A stretch of 64,000 nucleotides of DNA from Ottelia alismoides (GCA_037367405.1 JAZKJV010002625.1:62001-126000); one strand, 5' to 3'. Counted from the stretch's first letter, positions 21,107-33,310 are shown. The notes: generated by a model from the letters alone, not told the origin. Numbers and translations are program-made.

Positions 21107-21736
21107 ATGACTACTCCCTCATTGAAAAAGAAAGTCACCTTTAATCTTCTGGAAGAGGAATCATCTGATGATCCCTCACCAGGTCCGGAAAAGGTAATCT
21201 ACATGAGTGAAGTCTGTTCGGCTGTTCTAAAACCATATCTTCGCAAGGATCCAAACTTTGATTCCCCTTGGATGGCTCCCGTTCCTCACTATTATTCATC
21301 CAAAGCCGATTCTCCTGGTCTCATCAAATACACTGGAATAATTTCTTATGAGCTGACTGAGACTGGTGCTTCAGAGTATTCATCCGAGGACAAATCGCTT
21401 GATCCCAAGAAGGAACGAATTCTGAGAAAACAACTAAAGAAACTAAAAGACAAGAATATCTGGAGTGCGCCCAATTTCAAATACTATTTTTCTGAGGATA
21501 ACTCCGATGATGGTTACATTTCATCCGACTCATATGCGTCATCTACTATCCAGCATGATTTCTCTGAGGATAATACTGATAATAATTGGGAATCATATGC
21601 TTCATTTCCTTCTCATCACTACGATCTCCCACCACATGCTCACAAGAAGATCGACCGAAAACTACCTAAATCATCGGCTACCCACCCTCCCTCCCGACCA
21701 CATCGGTATCCTTGTACATCTTCTTCCTTTACTTAG
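21107..21736 (+). CDS. Unknown Ser/Asp-rich acidic protein, element B
   Basis: This is an open frame of 209 codons, starting MTTPSLKKKVTFNLLEEESS and ending at the edge of the hairpin array. It has a short basic start (KKKVTF), a central Tyr/Ser/Asp-rich part with repeated SEDNSDD and SEDNTDN units, and a basic Pro/His tail. No catalytic motif, membrane segment or known domain is visible. The copy in A is broken. Clean length alone does not prove function. I include it because it is the longest undamaged frame of the element in the expected place. Confidence 0.45.
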   Translation: MTTPSLKKKVTFNLLEEESSDDPSPGPEKVIYMSEVCSAVLKPYLRKDPNFDSPWMAPVPHYYSSKADSPGLIKYTGIISYELTETGASEYSSEDKSLDPKKERILRKQLKKLKDKNIWSAPNFKYYFSEDNSDDGYISSDSYASSTIQHDFSEDNTDNNWESYASFPSHHYDLPPHAHKKIDRKLPKSSATHPPSRPHRYPCTSSSFT

Positions 21737-22075
21737 GCTAAGGCCTAAGTATAGGGGGGATCGATGCCATCTGTACATACTATTATCCCCATCTCACGAT
21801 TGCCTCATTTCCACCCTTCTTCCGTACTTAGGCTGACCAGAGCCTAAGTATAGGAGAACCGATGCCCATCTGTATTTACTCTTCTTATTCACATCTCCTG
21901 ACCACCTCATTTGCACTCTTCTTCTATACTTAGACTGTTCGCAATCTAAGTATAGGGGGACGGACCGATCTGTCTTTTTTCTTTTTCTTTTTCACTCCCT
22001 TACGCTTATCCCGAGCTATGTCTTCTTTACGCTTCTTGTTCTCTAAGGACACAACACTCGCTAAGCATAGGAGGG
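21730..22075 (+). repeat. Hairpin/PPT-like array of element B
   Basis: Four inverted repeats correspond one to one to those of element A: 21730-21761 (acttaggc/gcctaagtataggggg), 21825-21858 (tacttaggct/agcctaagta), 21924-21961 (atacttagact/aatctaagtatagggg) and a wide one, about 22008-22075 (gcttatcccgagc to ctcgctaagcatagg). Stem differences between A and B are partly compensated. Confidence 0.75.
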
Positions 22076-23359
22076 CGTGTATATATACTGTGTATACATT
22101 TTACCCATATCTCATACTTTCGTGTAAGTTTATATGTATTTACGGGGTGGGTAAATAATTTGAAAAAAAACAAACAAAAAAAGAGTTTTGCTACTAACAT
22201 CGATCGTGTCCAACAAAAAAAGGCTTCTTATTCATTTTTGCATAAAAAAACATTTTCAAAAAAAAGTTCTTTAAAAAAGCTCATGTCCGCATTTCATACA
22301 CCTGCACTTCATCCATCATTACATGCATTTGCATCTGTGAAAAGTCCTTGGGTTCTGAATCGAGTAATGAGCAGAAACCGAGAGTGATCTGGACTTGACC
22401 TTAATCCACCTAATTTTCAGAGGAACTTCACCGAGAAATAGGATTTTAGAAGCTTCAGGTCTTTGACTTAATTCTTCGAGTTCAACATGTTAATGTGCAG
22501 CATTTGACTCTTAGTGTCTAACCCGGTCTCTTCATTATGGGTACGACTCTGGAATAAGGAATTAATTTGTACTCTCGCACTATGCACTTAGCTCAACTTA
22601 GACGGGGTGTTGGAAGACTGTGTGCGTTTCTTTTCTGGTAGCGTGGAAATCTAAAGACTGGAGTATTGGTTGAAATAAAGCTTCGGAAAATGGATGGACG
22701 ACTGGGCACAATTTTTTCTAAGACCCCAAAACATGTACAGAGCAAAAAGATTCTATATCCGTAGGGGCACAACAAGATCCAATCAGAACCACCAAAAATC
22801 CAAAGAAGCCACTACCAAATAAATATCAGACCAAAAAGGTCCAAGCTTCAAGAAAATCTGCAGATCTTGGTGGAGAATTGGCTAAACTGGCCGACTTCAC
22901 AAGGAGAGGTGACTACACCGGCCACCCTCCAGTTCTTTTCTCCTTCTTCTAACTTCTCCCCCATTTCGATTGTGAACACAACACGACAGACCTCAGAAGG
23001 AAATATCTGACTACCCGAGGACGAGTTATTGGAGAGGAGGTTTGCATGGTAGTCCGACATTCTGGATGGGAAGAGCTAAAACTTTTCACACACATGAGTC
23101 GATTGTTCAATGTTCATGGGGTATGCTTTGGGAAGAGGATTGATCTAAGATGACTTCCGAGCCGAAACTGTGACAATGATGTGTAGAACTTGAAAGCTGT
23201 TGATTTCAAAATTCTAAGTCTCATAAAAGCTTCGCCAAACTAATAATCCAAAGGTCGAGTCTAGTTTCATTTTCACCTTCAGCTCATGGTCTTGGCATGG
23301 AACCCAATCTCATTTCACCCCTTGGCATTTCTTTTGATGCTCAGGGACAAGCATGGTTT
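22076..23359 (+). other. 3' non-coding region of element B
   Basis: This is 1.3 kb without a supportable gene, colinear with the same region of A. Shared blocks include ttcagaggaacttcaccgag, ctaatccaaaggtcgagt-type sequence and tgctcagggacaagcatgg. Short frames seen here are not conserved in A. Confidence 0.5.
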
Positions 23360-23372
23360 AAGTATAGGGGGA
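23360..23372 (+). other. Polypurine tract of element B
   Basis: aagtatagggggа-type purine run (aagtataggggga) directly precedes the LTR start TAATGAATC (23373). It is the same motif as the tails of the hairpin array and the PPT of A. Confidence 0.75.
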
Positions 23373-26300
23373 TAATGAATCTCAGATTCATCACTCTAAA
23401 AGTCAATAATTAAGCTCTAATCCCAAATAAATCATTAGCATTTCTTCATTTATTCTGCATAATTAGCATTCATGCATGTTTTGATAAGAATTGCATTTTA
23501 TCACTTATTTTCGCACAAAATAAGAAGCCAAAAATCCCAGCCAAATTGACCTGTAAATAGCCTAGCTTCCCCGATTTTTAACTAATTCATGTTAACTCTA
23601 AATGACCCGAAACCACCTTCACTGTGTACATATCACTAACCAGAATAACAGAAAAATACAAAAAGTTCACTAACCCAAATAAGTGGACCAAAAACCCAAA
23701 CACTAGTTCTAGGATTTCTGGACTAAAACCTTCATATATTCCTCATGCAGTGTCTGTTTTGATCCTACTCACTTTTGAACTAATGTAAATTCAATTACCT
23801 TTCAAACAAGACTAAGTTAAAGTGAATCAGAGCTCATATGTGAAAGTTGGGTTTTGGACCTCTTTTGTACATTTTGTATTTTAGCGGTTTTTGACCTATT
23901 ATTTTATGTACATAATTAACATATTTTAATTTATTTCCTTTTCATTTGTATTCTTTGATGAAAATTTTATTAAAATGCGTAAAAATCCAAATCCAAATTG
24001 AGCTTGAAATCAAAGAAACTAACTGAGTCCGAGTCCTCACTAACTGTCTGTACAAAAACTGTCTTTTTCGTGTTTTATTTTGTTTCTTCTTTTTCTTAAT
24101 TAATAAAAATAAAAAAAATTAGATTGATCTGTAAAAATATTTAGCTTTAATTTTATCATATTTTTCCAGATTTTTATCTGGTTTAAAAATGAAAAAAAAT
24201 TATAAAACCCAAAAATCAAGGTATTCTATGTACATGGGATACCCCAAAAATATCACATCATGCAAATGATTGATTTTGATTTTGGTCCCTTCATAAAAGT
24301 TGTAGATCTCATCGAGACGAGCAATTTTTGTGAAGAAACTTTTTTGATCTGAAATCATTTACTATTTTTTACTTATTTAAGGTATTTATTTTCTGATTTT
24401 TATGGGGCTGACACGTGGCAGCTCGTGGAGCCGCCATGTGTCACTCATTTTTGAGGTTTTTAAAATTCATTTTATAAAAAAATTAAAAGACTCGCACGTG
24501 CAGCACATGTGCTGACCACGCATGCGCACTGCACATGCCTGGCATGCGTGCCCCCTTTATGCCACGCGGCCAAATGCGGGTCGTCCGATCTCGGTCGATC
24601 GGACGACCACTGCACCTCGTCTTCTTACACCTTTCCCAATCGGGAGTGCCGCCCTCCGCTCGATGATTTCGCCGCCCTCCGCACGGTGATTTCGCCGCCA
24701 CCTTCCAAATCAGCCGCCACCCTGCGATCTCCGCTGCTTACTCCATCACCGCGCCCCCAAATCTCCGCCGTCTCCACGATTTCCTCGATCCAATCGTCTC
24801 CCCGATCTCAATCACCGGATCTTCGTCGAGCCCACTTTGCATAGTCGACCTCACGTGCTTCATCGTAAACACTCCAGGTTCAGCATCGCGGCTTCATCCG
24901 TCGATTGCACCTCAGGAAAGCTTCACGGTGGTGACAGCACCACAAAGCATCTCCTCCGGTGAGATCCGAGCTATCGCGGCTCGTTGCAGCGCAATCAAAA
25001 CCACCCGCTGCTGCAGCTCCAACCAGCCGTCGAGCCTACAACGTCCTTCATCAACAACACTCCTCCGCCCTGTCGTTCATCATCGACACTCCAGGTTCAA
25101 CTCCAGCAAACAACCGCTCTGCCCAACAACCCCCCTTAGACTTCACCAGGAACCACATCAACCACCGCTCGTTGGCCTTACTCATCCACCAACTAGAAGC
25201 TTCCTCCGCAACACCAGGAGTCCTTCAGCTCTGTGCGACAAGGGAGGTGCATCCACCTCCAACTTCATCGACACCCAATGCATAACCACCTCCGGGCTTC
25301 AACTTCTTTGAACCATCCCCTCCGTCACGTCTCCTCCGTTCTGCGCCCTCGACGACCGCCGACCGTGTGTCGGCCAGTCAATGCCTTCACCACCGGAGCA
25401 CCGACCTCTCCTAAAGCCCCTTCGTTGGCCGCCTCTTCCGCATCAGAGCCTGCACCGCCGCCAACCACCATCTTCAAGCTCCAAAGCCGCCGCAGTTCGC
25501 CTTGATTGGCCGGGCGGTGGTCCCGAGGTCCTCCCCGCGTGCGTGGTACGTGACAGGAGGAATCGATGTCAGCCATCCCGCTGGGTAAATTGCGAAAGCC
25601 CCTCCCATGATCGTCTATTTGCGCAGAAGTCCAACACCCAGGGTCACACGCGTAGCGTGACCACTTGGGTTTTTTGCAGAAAACCCCTTGGGGGTTTAGG
25701 TAATTACACACATACCCTTGTTCTGCATGTTCTTTATTAATTATTTATTATAATTTACAGTAATACCCTTGTATTTCCCTTTTATTTTAGACTCTTACGT
25801 TACATTATTTTATTATTAAAAAATAACATGATGTTCTTCAACTAATTCTCTACAGTTTGGCATATGTTTGACATTTTTGTGATTAGTGGTTAATTAATAA
25901 ATAATCATTTTGTGGAAAATTACATATTTTGCCCTTATTGTGCTCTGAAATTCATAACTAATTAACCACAGCTCTGAAAATTGCCGAAAAATCAAGGATT
26001 GTAGAATTAGAACATTGTGCCAAAAAGAATTGCATTTACATGCATCATTTTCTCTCTAAAAATCATTTTGCATAGTTCAATATTTAATTTTTAGTAGGTA
26101 TTAAATCTTGTATATTTGAGGTTTAGGATTTTTCTGAGGTCCATCACCTAATGATAGATTTTGGATAATTTTATACCTTGAAAATAATTAGATTTATTAT
26201 TTATTATAATTTATTATTGAAATCCACTTTGTTTGCATTCAAAAATTCATAAAATATTTATCTTGCATCCAAAAATTTCAAAAAAATTCACTGTATTCAT

Positions 26301-26675
26301 TTCATCGTAATTGTCATCTTAGCCAAGTTTCATATTTTTCGGACGTTGTTTGATTGTCATTCATTTTCTAGTCCTTAAAATTTGCCTAATTTGCATTTTG
26401 CATCTCAAAATTGCATTAAAAATTACAAAAAAGATCACCTCGAAAACCATGCACAAACTTTGATAGACAAAATTATAGGTTGTTCCTTTGTCTCCTTGAG
26501 TTCGACCTTGGGACTTGCCCAAGTAAAATAAACATAAAACCACACAATTAAAATTGACTAAATAATTTTGGTTATTTCTTGACCGATTCCGATTGCCCGC
26601 CTACAACGAAACAACACATTAATTTAAACGAACTATAATTCATGCAGATTAAGTAGGGCTTTTCAGGACCCATCA
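23373..26675 (+). repeat. Element B 3' LTR (about 3.3 kb)
   Basis: It starts TAATGAATC (TG mutated to TA) and ends cccatca. It has the same architecture as LTR A: AT-rich start, G-box palindrome (24409-24443), GC island (about 24480-25680), AT-rich tail. The TATA position found in the inverted copy is mutated here. It is followed by ccttt, matching the left flank ccatt at 4 of 5 bases. Confidence 0.82.
24409..24443. promoter_or_regulatory. G-box palindrome in 3' LTR B
   Basis: tgacacgtggcagctc pairs imperfectly with gagccgccatgtgtca, at the same place as the palindrome at 1431-1465. The right arm has two changes, so the palindrome is decaying. Confidence 0.4.
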
Positions 26676-27501
26676 CCTTTCAATTGGTCTATCTAATGTT
26701 ACCTACTCTCTCAAATGCTAGTCAACATTCTCGCTCTTGGTTTTATGGTCCCTCACATCCTCTCACATTTTTCTGTAACTGTACCCCATAACCCGACTCA
26801 TATTACTCAAGTTAAACCTTTTGGAGTTGAGCAATGCACTTCTCAATTGAATTTGAGGAAAGTCCTCCTGTCCAACCCTCTACCTTTAGACCTAGCCTTG
26901 TTCTACCTACTCTGGCACTGCATTTCCATAGCTTCACTCCTATACATGTTTGTCCTTCTACATCGTTCTTTGACACCACGTGGGGTCACCAGATTTGACC
27001 TAAAGAACAACTTTCACTACATGATATCATTGATGTCCACTCTTTGGAGCTTCTCCAGATCAGAGTGACTGCATATGCAATGATAAGCCATCACAAGAAC
27101 ATGGCTACTTGGGAGAACGATTATTTTCAGTTTGAGAATAACTAATACAAGATCACACACAAACTTACGGTTGAAGTTCATCAGATGCACGTCCCGATGA
27201 CTCCTCATCCTCCATCCCAACTTGCCCGTACCCAACCAGTTGTTCAGCGCGTCACCCCTTCTACCAGAGCCCCTCCTCTAACACCCGTTAGGCCTCGACC
27301 CCCTCCTTTTGCTCCTAGCACTTCCTCATCTTGTGGGAAGACCATCATGATGCCCAAGCATGAAGAATATGAAGAAGAAGCACTAGTACTCCTAAGTATT
27401 CTTATATCTCGGATACCAGATGCAAGATTGAGCAGGGAAAGAAGTCTCTTATCATACCTCATGATGCTTCGGAGGATATTGAAATATACTACTACTGATT
27501 A
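26676..27501 (+). pseudogene. Degenerate 3'-terminal coding region of Copia-type element F
   Basis: A long frame with in-frame stops at about 26998 and 27142 runs from about 26834 (MHFSIEFEESPPVQP) to a stop at 27499-27501. The middle includes LHDIIDVHSLELLQIRV and HHKNMATWENDYFQFENN. A Pro-rich part (about 27196-27320) is followed by an acidic stretch. I do not recognise the product. Its position just upstream of a Copia PPT and LTR suggests the extra 3' ORF found in Maximus/SIRE-type Copia elements; that is inference. Element B separates it from 1-406. Confidence 0.4.
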
Positions 27502-27990
27502 GATCTTTCTGTCTTGATCTATTTCTCTAGTCTTTTTAGTTATTCTTTGTTTTCTTACTTTTTTTCTTTGATTCTATCCATGGGAATGCATATTGTATGC
27601 TATAAATATTTTGTACTTTTTCCTTATTATTAATAATATGCATGATTCTTTTCTCTCTTTTGTCTACTTTTTAAGTGATTACAAAAGGGAGAGAAAGTAT
27701 TAAAGCTTCTCAATAGCCTAAGAGACATAGAATTAAGTGGGAGAAAAGGATTAAAGATTAAATATAGTTAAAGATTAAAAGAAAGTTTTACAAAATTAAT
27801 ACACCATACATCTAAAGAATTAAAAGTTTTTGTTGATTCTTTTAGTAAGGGGAAGAAAATAAAATCAAAGATTTAAAGTTCTTGACTCATTATCTTTGAC
27901 TTATTTAAGTTTGATTTGAAAATTCTATGCTTATTTGGTTACTTCTCCTTAAGCATTTGAAAAGTTTTGTCATCATTAAAAGGAAGATAT
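27502..27990 (+). other. 3' non-coding region and PPT of element F
   Basis: This AT-rich stretch carries repeated purine runs: aaaagggagagaaagta (27675), gtgggagaaaaggatt (27737), agtaaggggaagaaaat (27845). The end, ttttgtcatcattaaaaggaagata (27965-27990), is the well-known Copia 3' motif immediately before TGTTAG of the LTR. It is the main evidence for calling F a Copia element. Confidence 0.7.
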
Positions 27991-29350
27991 TGTTAGTTAT
28001 TTGTTTCTCCAATTTAAAGATGGCAAGCATAGATATATTGTAGTCACTTGCTTGTTTATTGTGATTGTAGGATTATAGTGTGTTTCAGCTCAGCCGATCT
28101 ATGAAGTAAACATCTACATCAAAGTTGCAAAAGCTTAGAAAATTATTTAACTTATTCAAAAAGATATTGCATTATTTACTTTGTTTTCTGGTAAGTTGTA
28201 ACCTCAGGCTGTATATTCAGAAAGTTTCCTAAACAAAATATTAATGAAATTAGCAATGATCGACCATCCATTCTTATGGATAGATCATATTATACCGACA
28301 GTCATGCAATGATCGATCATACTTTTTGACATGATCGATCATACCTATAAACTAATAGATCATTTTAGAGAAATCTTCACCATCTTCTTATTTATTTTAT
28401 TTCCAGCAACCATATTTATTGGATCCTTATCTAAGGGAACCTATACCCGTTGTTGGAACCAACACCGTTCGAGTATTCGCTCTATTCTCAATAGAAAATC
28501 TAGATGCTCTTTTTGAGTGTTTTCTCGATTATTCTCTCTCAAGTTTTTCAATTCAATCAATATTTTATTGAGAATACTTTTCTAAATATAGCTCCACAAA
28601 GCTATCAAATTGGCAGAGTTCGATCACTCGCTAGTGCTTAAGTTTTTCTAGAAGTCAAAACACATTTGGTAACCTTCTCAAGCCTAGTGATAATTATTCT
28701 ATGAATTATTATTACTTATTCACATGCGCTACTGGTAATACAATTGTTATGTTTTTATTTGACAATATCTATGCAATTATATTCTATTGATTATCATAGA
28801 TATTACCGCTCTTACATTTAAGAATTATTCTTGCTATATATGAAAAGTATTGCTATTAAAGAAAATTTTATTGTAAAATATATTTGTTTCTGGCGTTAAA
28901 AACTTCTATGGGAACTTGTTGATGTTTGATCCTCAAGTTTATAGGAAGTGCTTGGATCTGCAGGATCTTCATATTCAAGTGAAAGTCAGAGGAAAATCGA
29001 AGCTCACCTATTCTTCTGCCGGTTGCTACAATATGTGATATGTAGTGTTGATCTTGGTGTCTATTCCAAGAATGTGAAGCGACATGCTTTGTAAACATTT
29101 GAGATATCTACGTTAATATCTCAAGATCTATAGTAAAGTAGTTGATTAGCTCGGCTAACCTGGAAATCCCGAGTCAGAAGACTTAGGTCGTATTTTTACC
29201 CAGGAGGGTTTCCACATAAACATACTCTGCAGTGTGCTGATTAACTTGATTGTTTGAATATTCTATGCTTGTTGGTTATTCCGCAAAAACTCTCAAAACT
29301 ACCTTGAACCACTATTTACCTCCGTCAGCGGAGTCATGATCCCTAACTCA
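27991..29350 (+). repeat. Element F 3' LTR (F1)
   Basis: It starts TGTTAG right after the PPT and ends near ccctaactca. A second copy is split between 43662-44152 and 61359-62238. It contains a cluster of TGATCGATCA-like palindromes (28257-28360). The last part, with aaccactatttacctcc, resembles the usual Copia LTR/leader boundary. The right border with the tnp2 remnant at 29351 is set by alignment with the second copy. Confidence 0.72.
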
Positions 29351-29717
29351 CAAAATGGTTCAAATCTACATATATATTTTTTGTAAATAACATCGACTAC
29401 GTTATTCCTTCTATCGATTACTACTCATTCTTTTGGATGTATCAATTACATAAAAAAAAGAACAATGATGTTAAATCATGGAATATTATATTCTTCTTTC
29501 AAAGCTTTTTGAATACCATAATAATTGAAATAGTCCTCTCCATGACAAATCCACACACCATTACTCCATGATTCCGAGTGCTTAAGTTTCTAGCGAAATT
29601 CCAGGTTTGGAAGCGGTATCCATTATTCCAACAACCTTTGTATGATGGATACTGATATACTATACCTTCTATGAAATGCTTTAGAACTCTGTAATTTAGG
29701 ACATCACCATTAAACAA
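29351..29717 (-). pseudogene. CACTA (En/Spm) tnp2 transposase C-terminal remnant, disrupted by element F
   Basis: On the minus strand, 29717-29499 encodes NGYRFQTWNFARNL and RNHGVMVCG. These resemble the NG..F.T and TQNSGV.V.G blocks near the end of plant CACTA transposases. Further on, with stops, comes NNVVDVIYKKYICRFEPF. The reading ends exactly at EPF, where the F LTR starts. A second CACTA remnant in this window carries the matching IVDV...EPSVLSSQ (34120-34431). F therefore most likely inserted into this gene. The upstream part (29718 to about 30230) may be more of it, but I could not confirm that. Confidence 0.6.
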
Positions 29718-32072
29718 CTTCGCTCAGTTGGCGAACCATAATCAAGTTCGAATGTACTTAGGACTTGATTTTCTTTAAATGATGGGTTCTTGACAGTAGT
29801 TTTCTTTTGAATTTCCTGAAGGAAATATCTTCTCCATATTATTCATTATAACGATAATATTTTTCCCTAAGACATCCATCTCTGCTATACCGAAGAAGAA
29901 TTGAGTCATTTTTTTTGAAATCTTCTCAAATATAAACTTGAACAGGTAACAACGATCATCTTATATTAGTGTTTAAATATTTATGGACTCCTTTAGTTCA
30001 TGACCTATGAACTAAAGAAAGCAAACATAAATGCAATATTATGCGGACACCTTGTGTCTTACATATGTACATGCTACATATGACGACAACAAGATTTCTG
30101 TAAAATATAATCAATTATATTGGTCAAGCATTTATATAGATTTGGGTTCTTTACAAAGGGGAAATGATCTATGTGAACCTAAAATTGTGTCTAATAAGAG
30201 TGCACTAACCATCATATATTAGGAATGTACCGCAGAAAAATTGAGTTGTAGTTGCATACATAAAAATCCTCGACAGTTGGACCGGAATATCTCATCCAGA
30301 AGTGAGTCCAATAATTTTGTGAAAAAGAAAATAACACATTAGAAAGTGATGAAATCTTGTAATGTGTTGCACACACCTCTCATTGTAAGGCCATACTCTA
30401 CCGAGTGTGAAGGGACGCATGGTGTTTGATTTGTTTTGTACAATAACAGTTAATTAGTATTTTAGCCTTATTAACTATCTTACTATAACTTAATATGACA
30501 CACGTGGTCACATTAATTAAAGCTCAATCTGATAAACAATCACAAGAAAGCTTTTTTCCATGTGTGCTCGCATATACTTCTATACATACACGAACTTTTA
30601 CTTTATCCATGTATACTCGCACATACCCTCATATACGCACATAGTCATACTATATACCTTGAATCTTTTATTCCTCCAACTTCTGAATCTCATGATAAAT
30701 AGAGTTCATATCTCGAGTGGTACGGGGTATATTGTCAATTTCCCATACAATGACTATATGTTTCAAGTGTCTAGCACAAAATGTGTTTAAGCTTGATTGT
30801 GGTATTCCAATGTGATGCCCTTACCCCTAGGATCCAAATACTTCATAATAAATACATTCATTACATCATGATTGGTATTTGACATTTGAAACAAGAAAGA
30901 AATAACTGAAATAAAATGCTCCTTAAACACATTTGCACTCATGATTTCCAATAGTTTATACATAAATAATTACGAACACAATCCTCGACGTAATAATATT
31001 TACATGACTGAGATTTAGAAATGCGGAAGCTATTTAAAAGTAATCTACAAGTACATCACCGTATAACTCTACAGTAAGAATGTACTCTGAATAGCGCAAC
31101 AACCATGAGGCCAAGTCTAGTCCCAGAGCCGCTCTTTTACGTGGTAACACCAACAACACCTATCAGATCGGCACAAATAGGTATGTTATGAGTAAAGTTA
31201 CCAAGTACGATGCTAAACAACTAAAGAATGCAAGATAAGACTATAAAGTGTGCCTAGAAGCGATAAAGGTAAGCTGCCCAAGTTGGCTAAAAGTTCTCGA
31301 AAGGTACAACCTAACCTGCACCAAAACACATCACTCACAAACATAAACCCTGTACATTATTCCTAAGCACAGAGAGCTACTTCCCAAAACAAACCCAAGA
31401 TCCACATCTATTGGTCCGAGGTTACATTGGTACAATATCCTAAAAGGATATGGCTTGTCCGTACTCATCTTTCATTACGACAAATTCAATGAAGAAGAAG
31501 AGAGATGTTCTCACTCATTTATTATTTTTCTCATATGGTATTTTTTATTATTACATCCTTCTTTAATTAATGCTCATCAAATCCTTCCATTTACAAAGAT
31601 TCACAGTTCAATGTTCTATAACATTTTTCACTTGTATTCTCCAAGGGTTTCCCTTATAATTGGTCATATTGTTAGCTCCTTCCCTTTATGATTATCTGAG
31701 TACTCTAGGATGATTATTATTATTATACATATATACACTTAATAGTACCTTATAAGACAATTGCCATTCAAAATTACTGAGTTTCAATCCATGTACACAA
31801 CCTCCACATCCATATACCATGCAATGGAGAACCAACTCAAACAAACCAAAGTTCAACACCTCAAACCATTTCATCCCTAGTTACCCTACACAAGGGGAAT
31901 TCCTGGGAATGAGTATACCTTGCCCGAATGGGACCGTACTGGATACACCCTTATGACAAAGTACATGTCTTCGATGAATGCAATACTAGGGACACAACTC
32001 ATCAATAGTACCCTTAGAACTACACTCAACCGACATATTCACAACACACCGACGGACCCGTAAACTAGAACT
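29718..32072. repeat. Unclassified degenerate repeat, left of E1
   Basis: No gene is supportable. The sequence is AT-rich with decayed frames. Part of it (about 31000-31450) has the texture of an old LTR or untranslated region. It is contiguous with 37854 onward once E1 is removed, because the target duplicate gaact joins them cleanly. Confidence 0.4.
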
Positions 32073-33310
32073 TGTTGGACATGTGAGCACACGATGAGCC
32101 AGTATGCAATAAATGTTATTGCAAATATCATTCCTGATTTGAAATGAAGAATAACTAATTTGCATAATAGGTCCCCTAGTACAATTAGAGTTATGTACCA
32201 TGACCATCTTAATGATCATACAACTATTGATTCAATTGTTGCATCATAAAGGCTGGTGCTTGGATGAATACCTAAAAAGTTAGATTAAGGACTCATCAAG
32301 CACCGTTAAATGATTATTAAGAGATGATCTCCAATCTGAGTGGGAGATTCCAATCCTTTCTCTGATAGGCTGATATCTAACCAACCTCTTGATGCAGGTT
32401 CTTTGCATAGGAATAGAGATTTGGAGGTGTTAAATAAGTTAGGTCAAAGAATCAACTTAACGAGATCGAGATAAGCAAAGACCTATGTCGTATACTATCA
32501 CAATATAGGCACACATCCTCTGACCGGAGACAGATGTGTTACTATATGTCTGAGTATGTACATTTGGTAGACCAATAGGTTGATGGACTAATCAAGATCC
32601 ATACACCGGCGCGCTGGTCTGCATACAAGAGCATATGCGTAATACGGTCTCTCAAAGGGATCATACAGGTCCATTATTAAATTGGAAAATATGAGCTCAT
32701 TCATGAGATATTGGGATTAAATTCCGTGCACAGTTGATATATGCTTTTGAAAAGTATATGATCAACACCTAGGTATGATATATGCTTTTGGAAAGTATAT
32801 GATCAATACCAACTCTCAGTTATCAAATGAGAAACTTAGTGATAAAATCCTGAAGAAGACAGTCTAAATAGATCTAAAACTTCGGATTTATTCTAGGTCT
32901 TCTGGTATGTAGTATATACAAGTATTAGGAATACATGAGGGTGATGTGGTCATAAACAATTGTATAACCATGACGTTTCCATTACGAGGGAGTGATGAAA
33001 CAGGTCTGGATTTTAATGACTCTTCTCAATAGAGAAGTGATCTAATCTTGGTCCAAGTGTTGGACAGTGATCTGAATGTAATTCAGATGTAATGAGAAGA
33101 TTGGATCTACAACTTTGATTTAATCAAACATCTATGGGAGGTCCGCAAGATCTGGATTTGAAATGTGATCTCAATATCCAAGTCACTATACATGGAATGT
33201 ATAATTTCCCTTTCCTTATCTCCAAGTATCCGTGGATAAAACACATTATCCTTGAAAGAGTTCAAGAATAATTTCATTGTTGGTATATGTATCCGAGCAT
33301 CGAGAAAATT

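Larger units (their letters stand above)
407..26675 (+). mobile_element. Element B: non-autonomous Athila-like Ty3 retrotransposon with nested insertion
   Basis: Its outer ends are LTR sequences. The left copy starts TGATGAATC at 407 and the right LTR ends ...cccatca at 26675. Flanks ccatt (402-406) and ccttt (26676-26680) agree at 4 of 5 bases, consistent with an old target-site duplication. The left LTR sequence 407-1719 aligns by eye with 23373 to about 24716. A PBS complementary to the 3' end of tRNA-Asp lies at 17183-17200 and a PPT before 23373. The internal region is about 6.2 kb and shows only gag-like, protease-like and unknown acidic reading frames, with no RT or integrase. Element A sits in its 5' LTR, and 13282-17182 is rearranged. 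Confidence 0.75.

Noticed and set aside
26361..26543. Host gene fragments suggested by short frames in LTR tails
   Set aside because: All lie in LTR sequence repeated two to four times in the window, without conserved frames.
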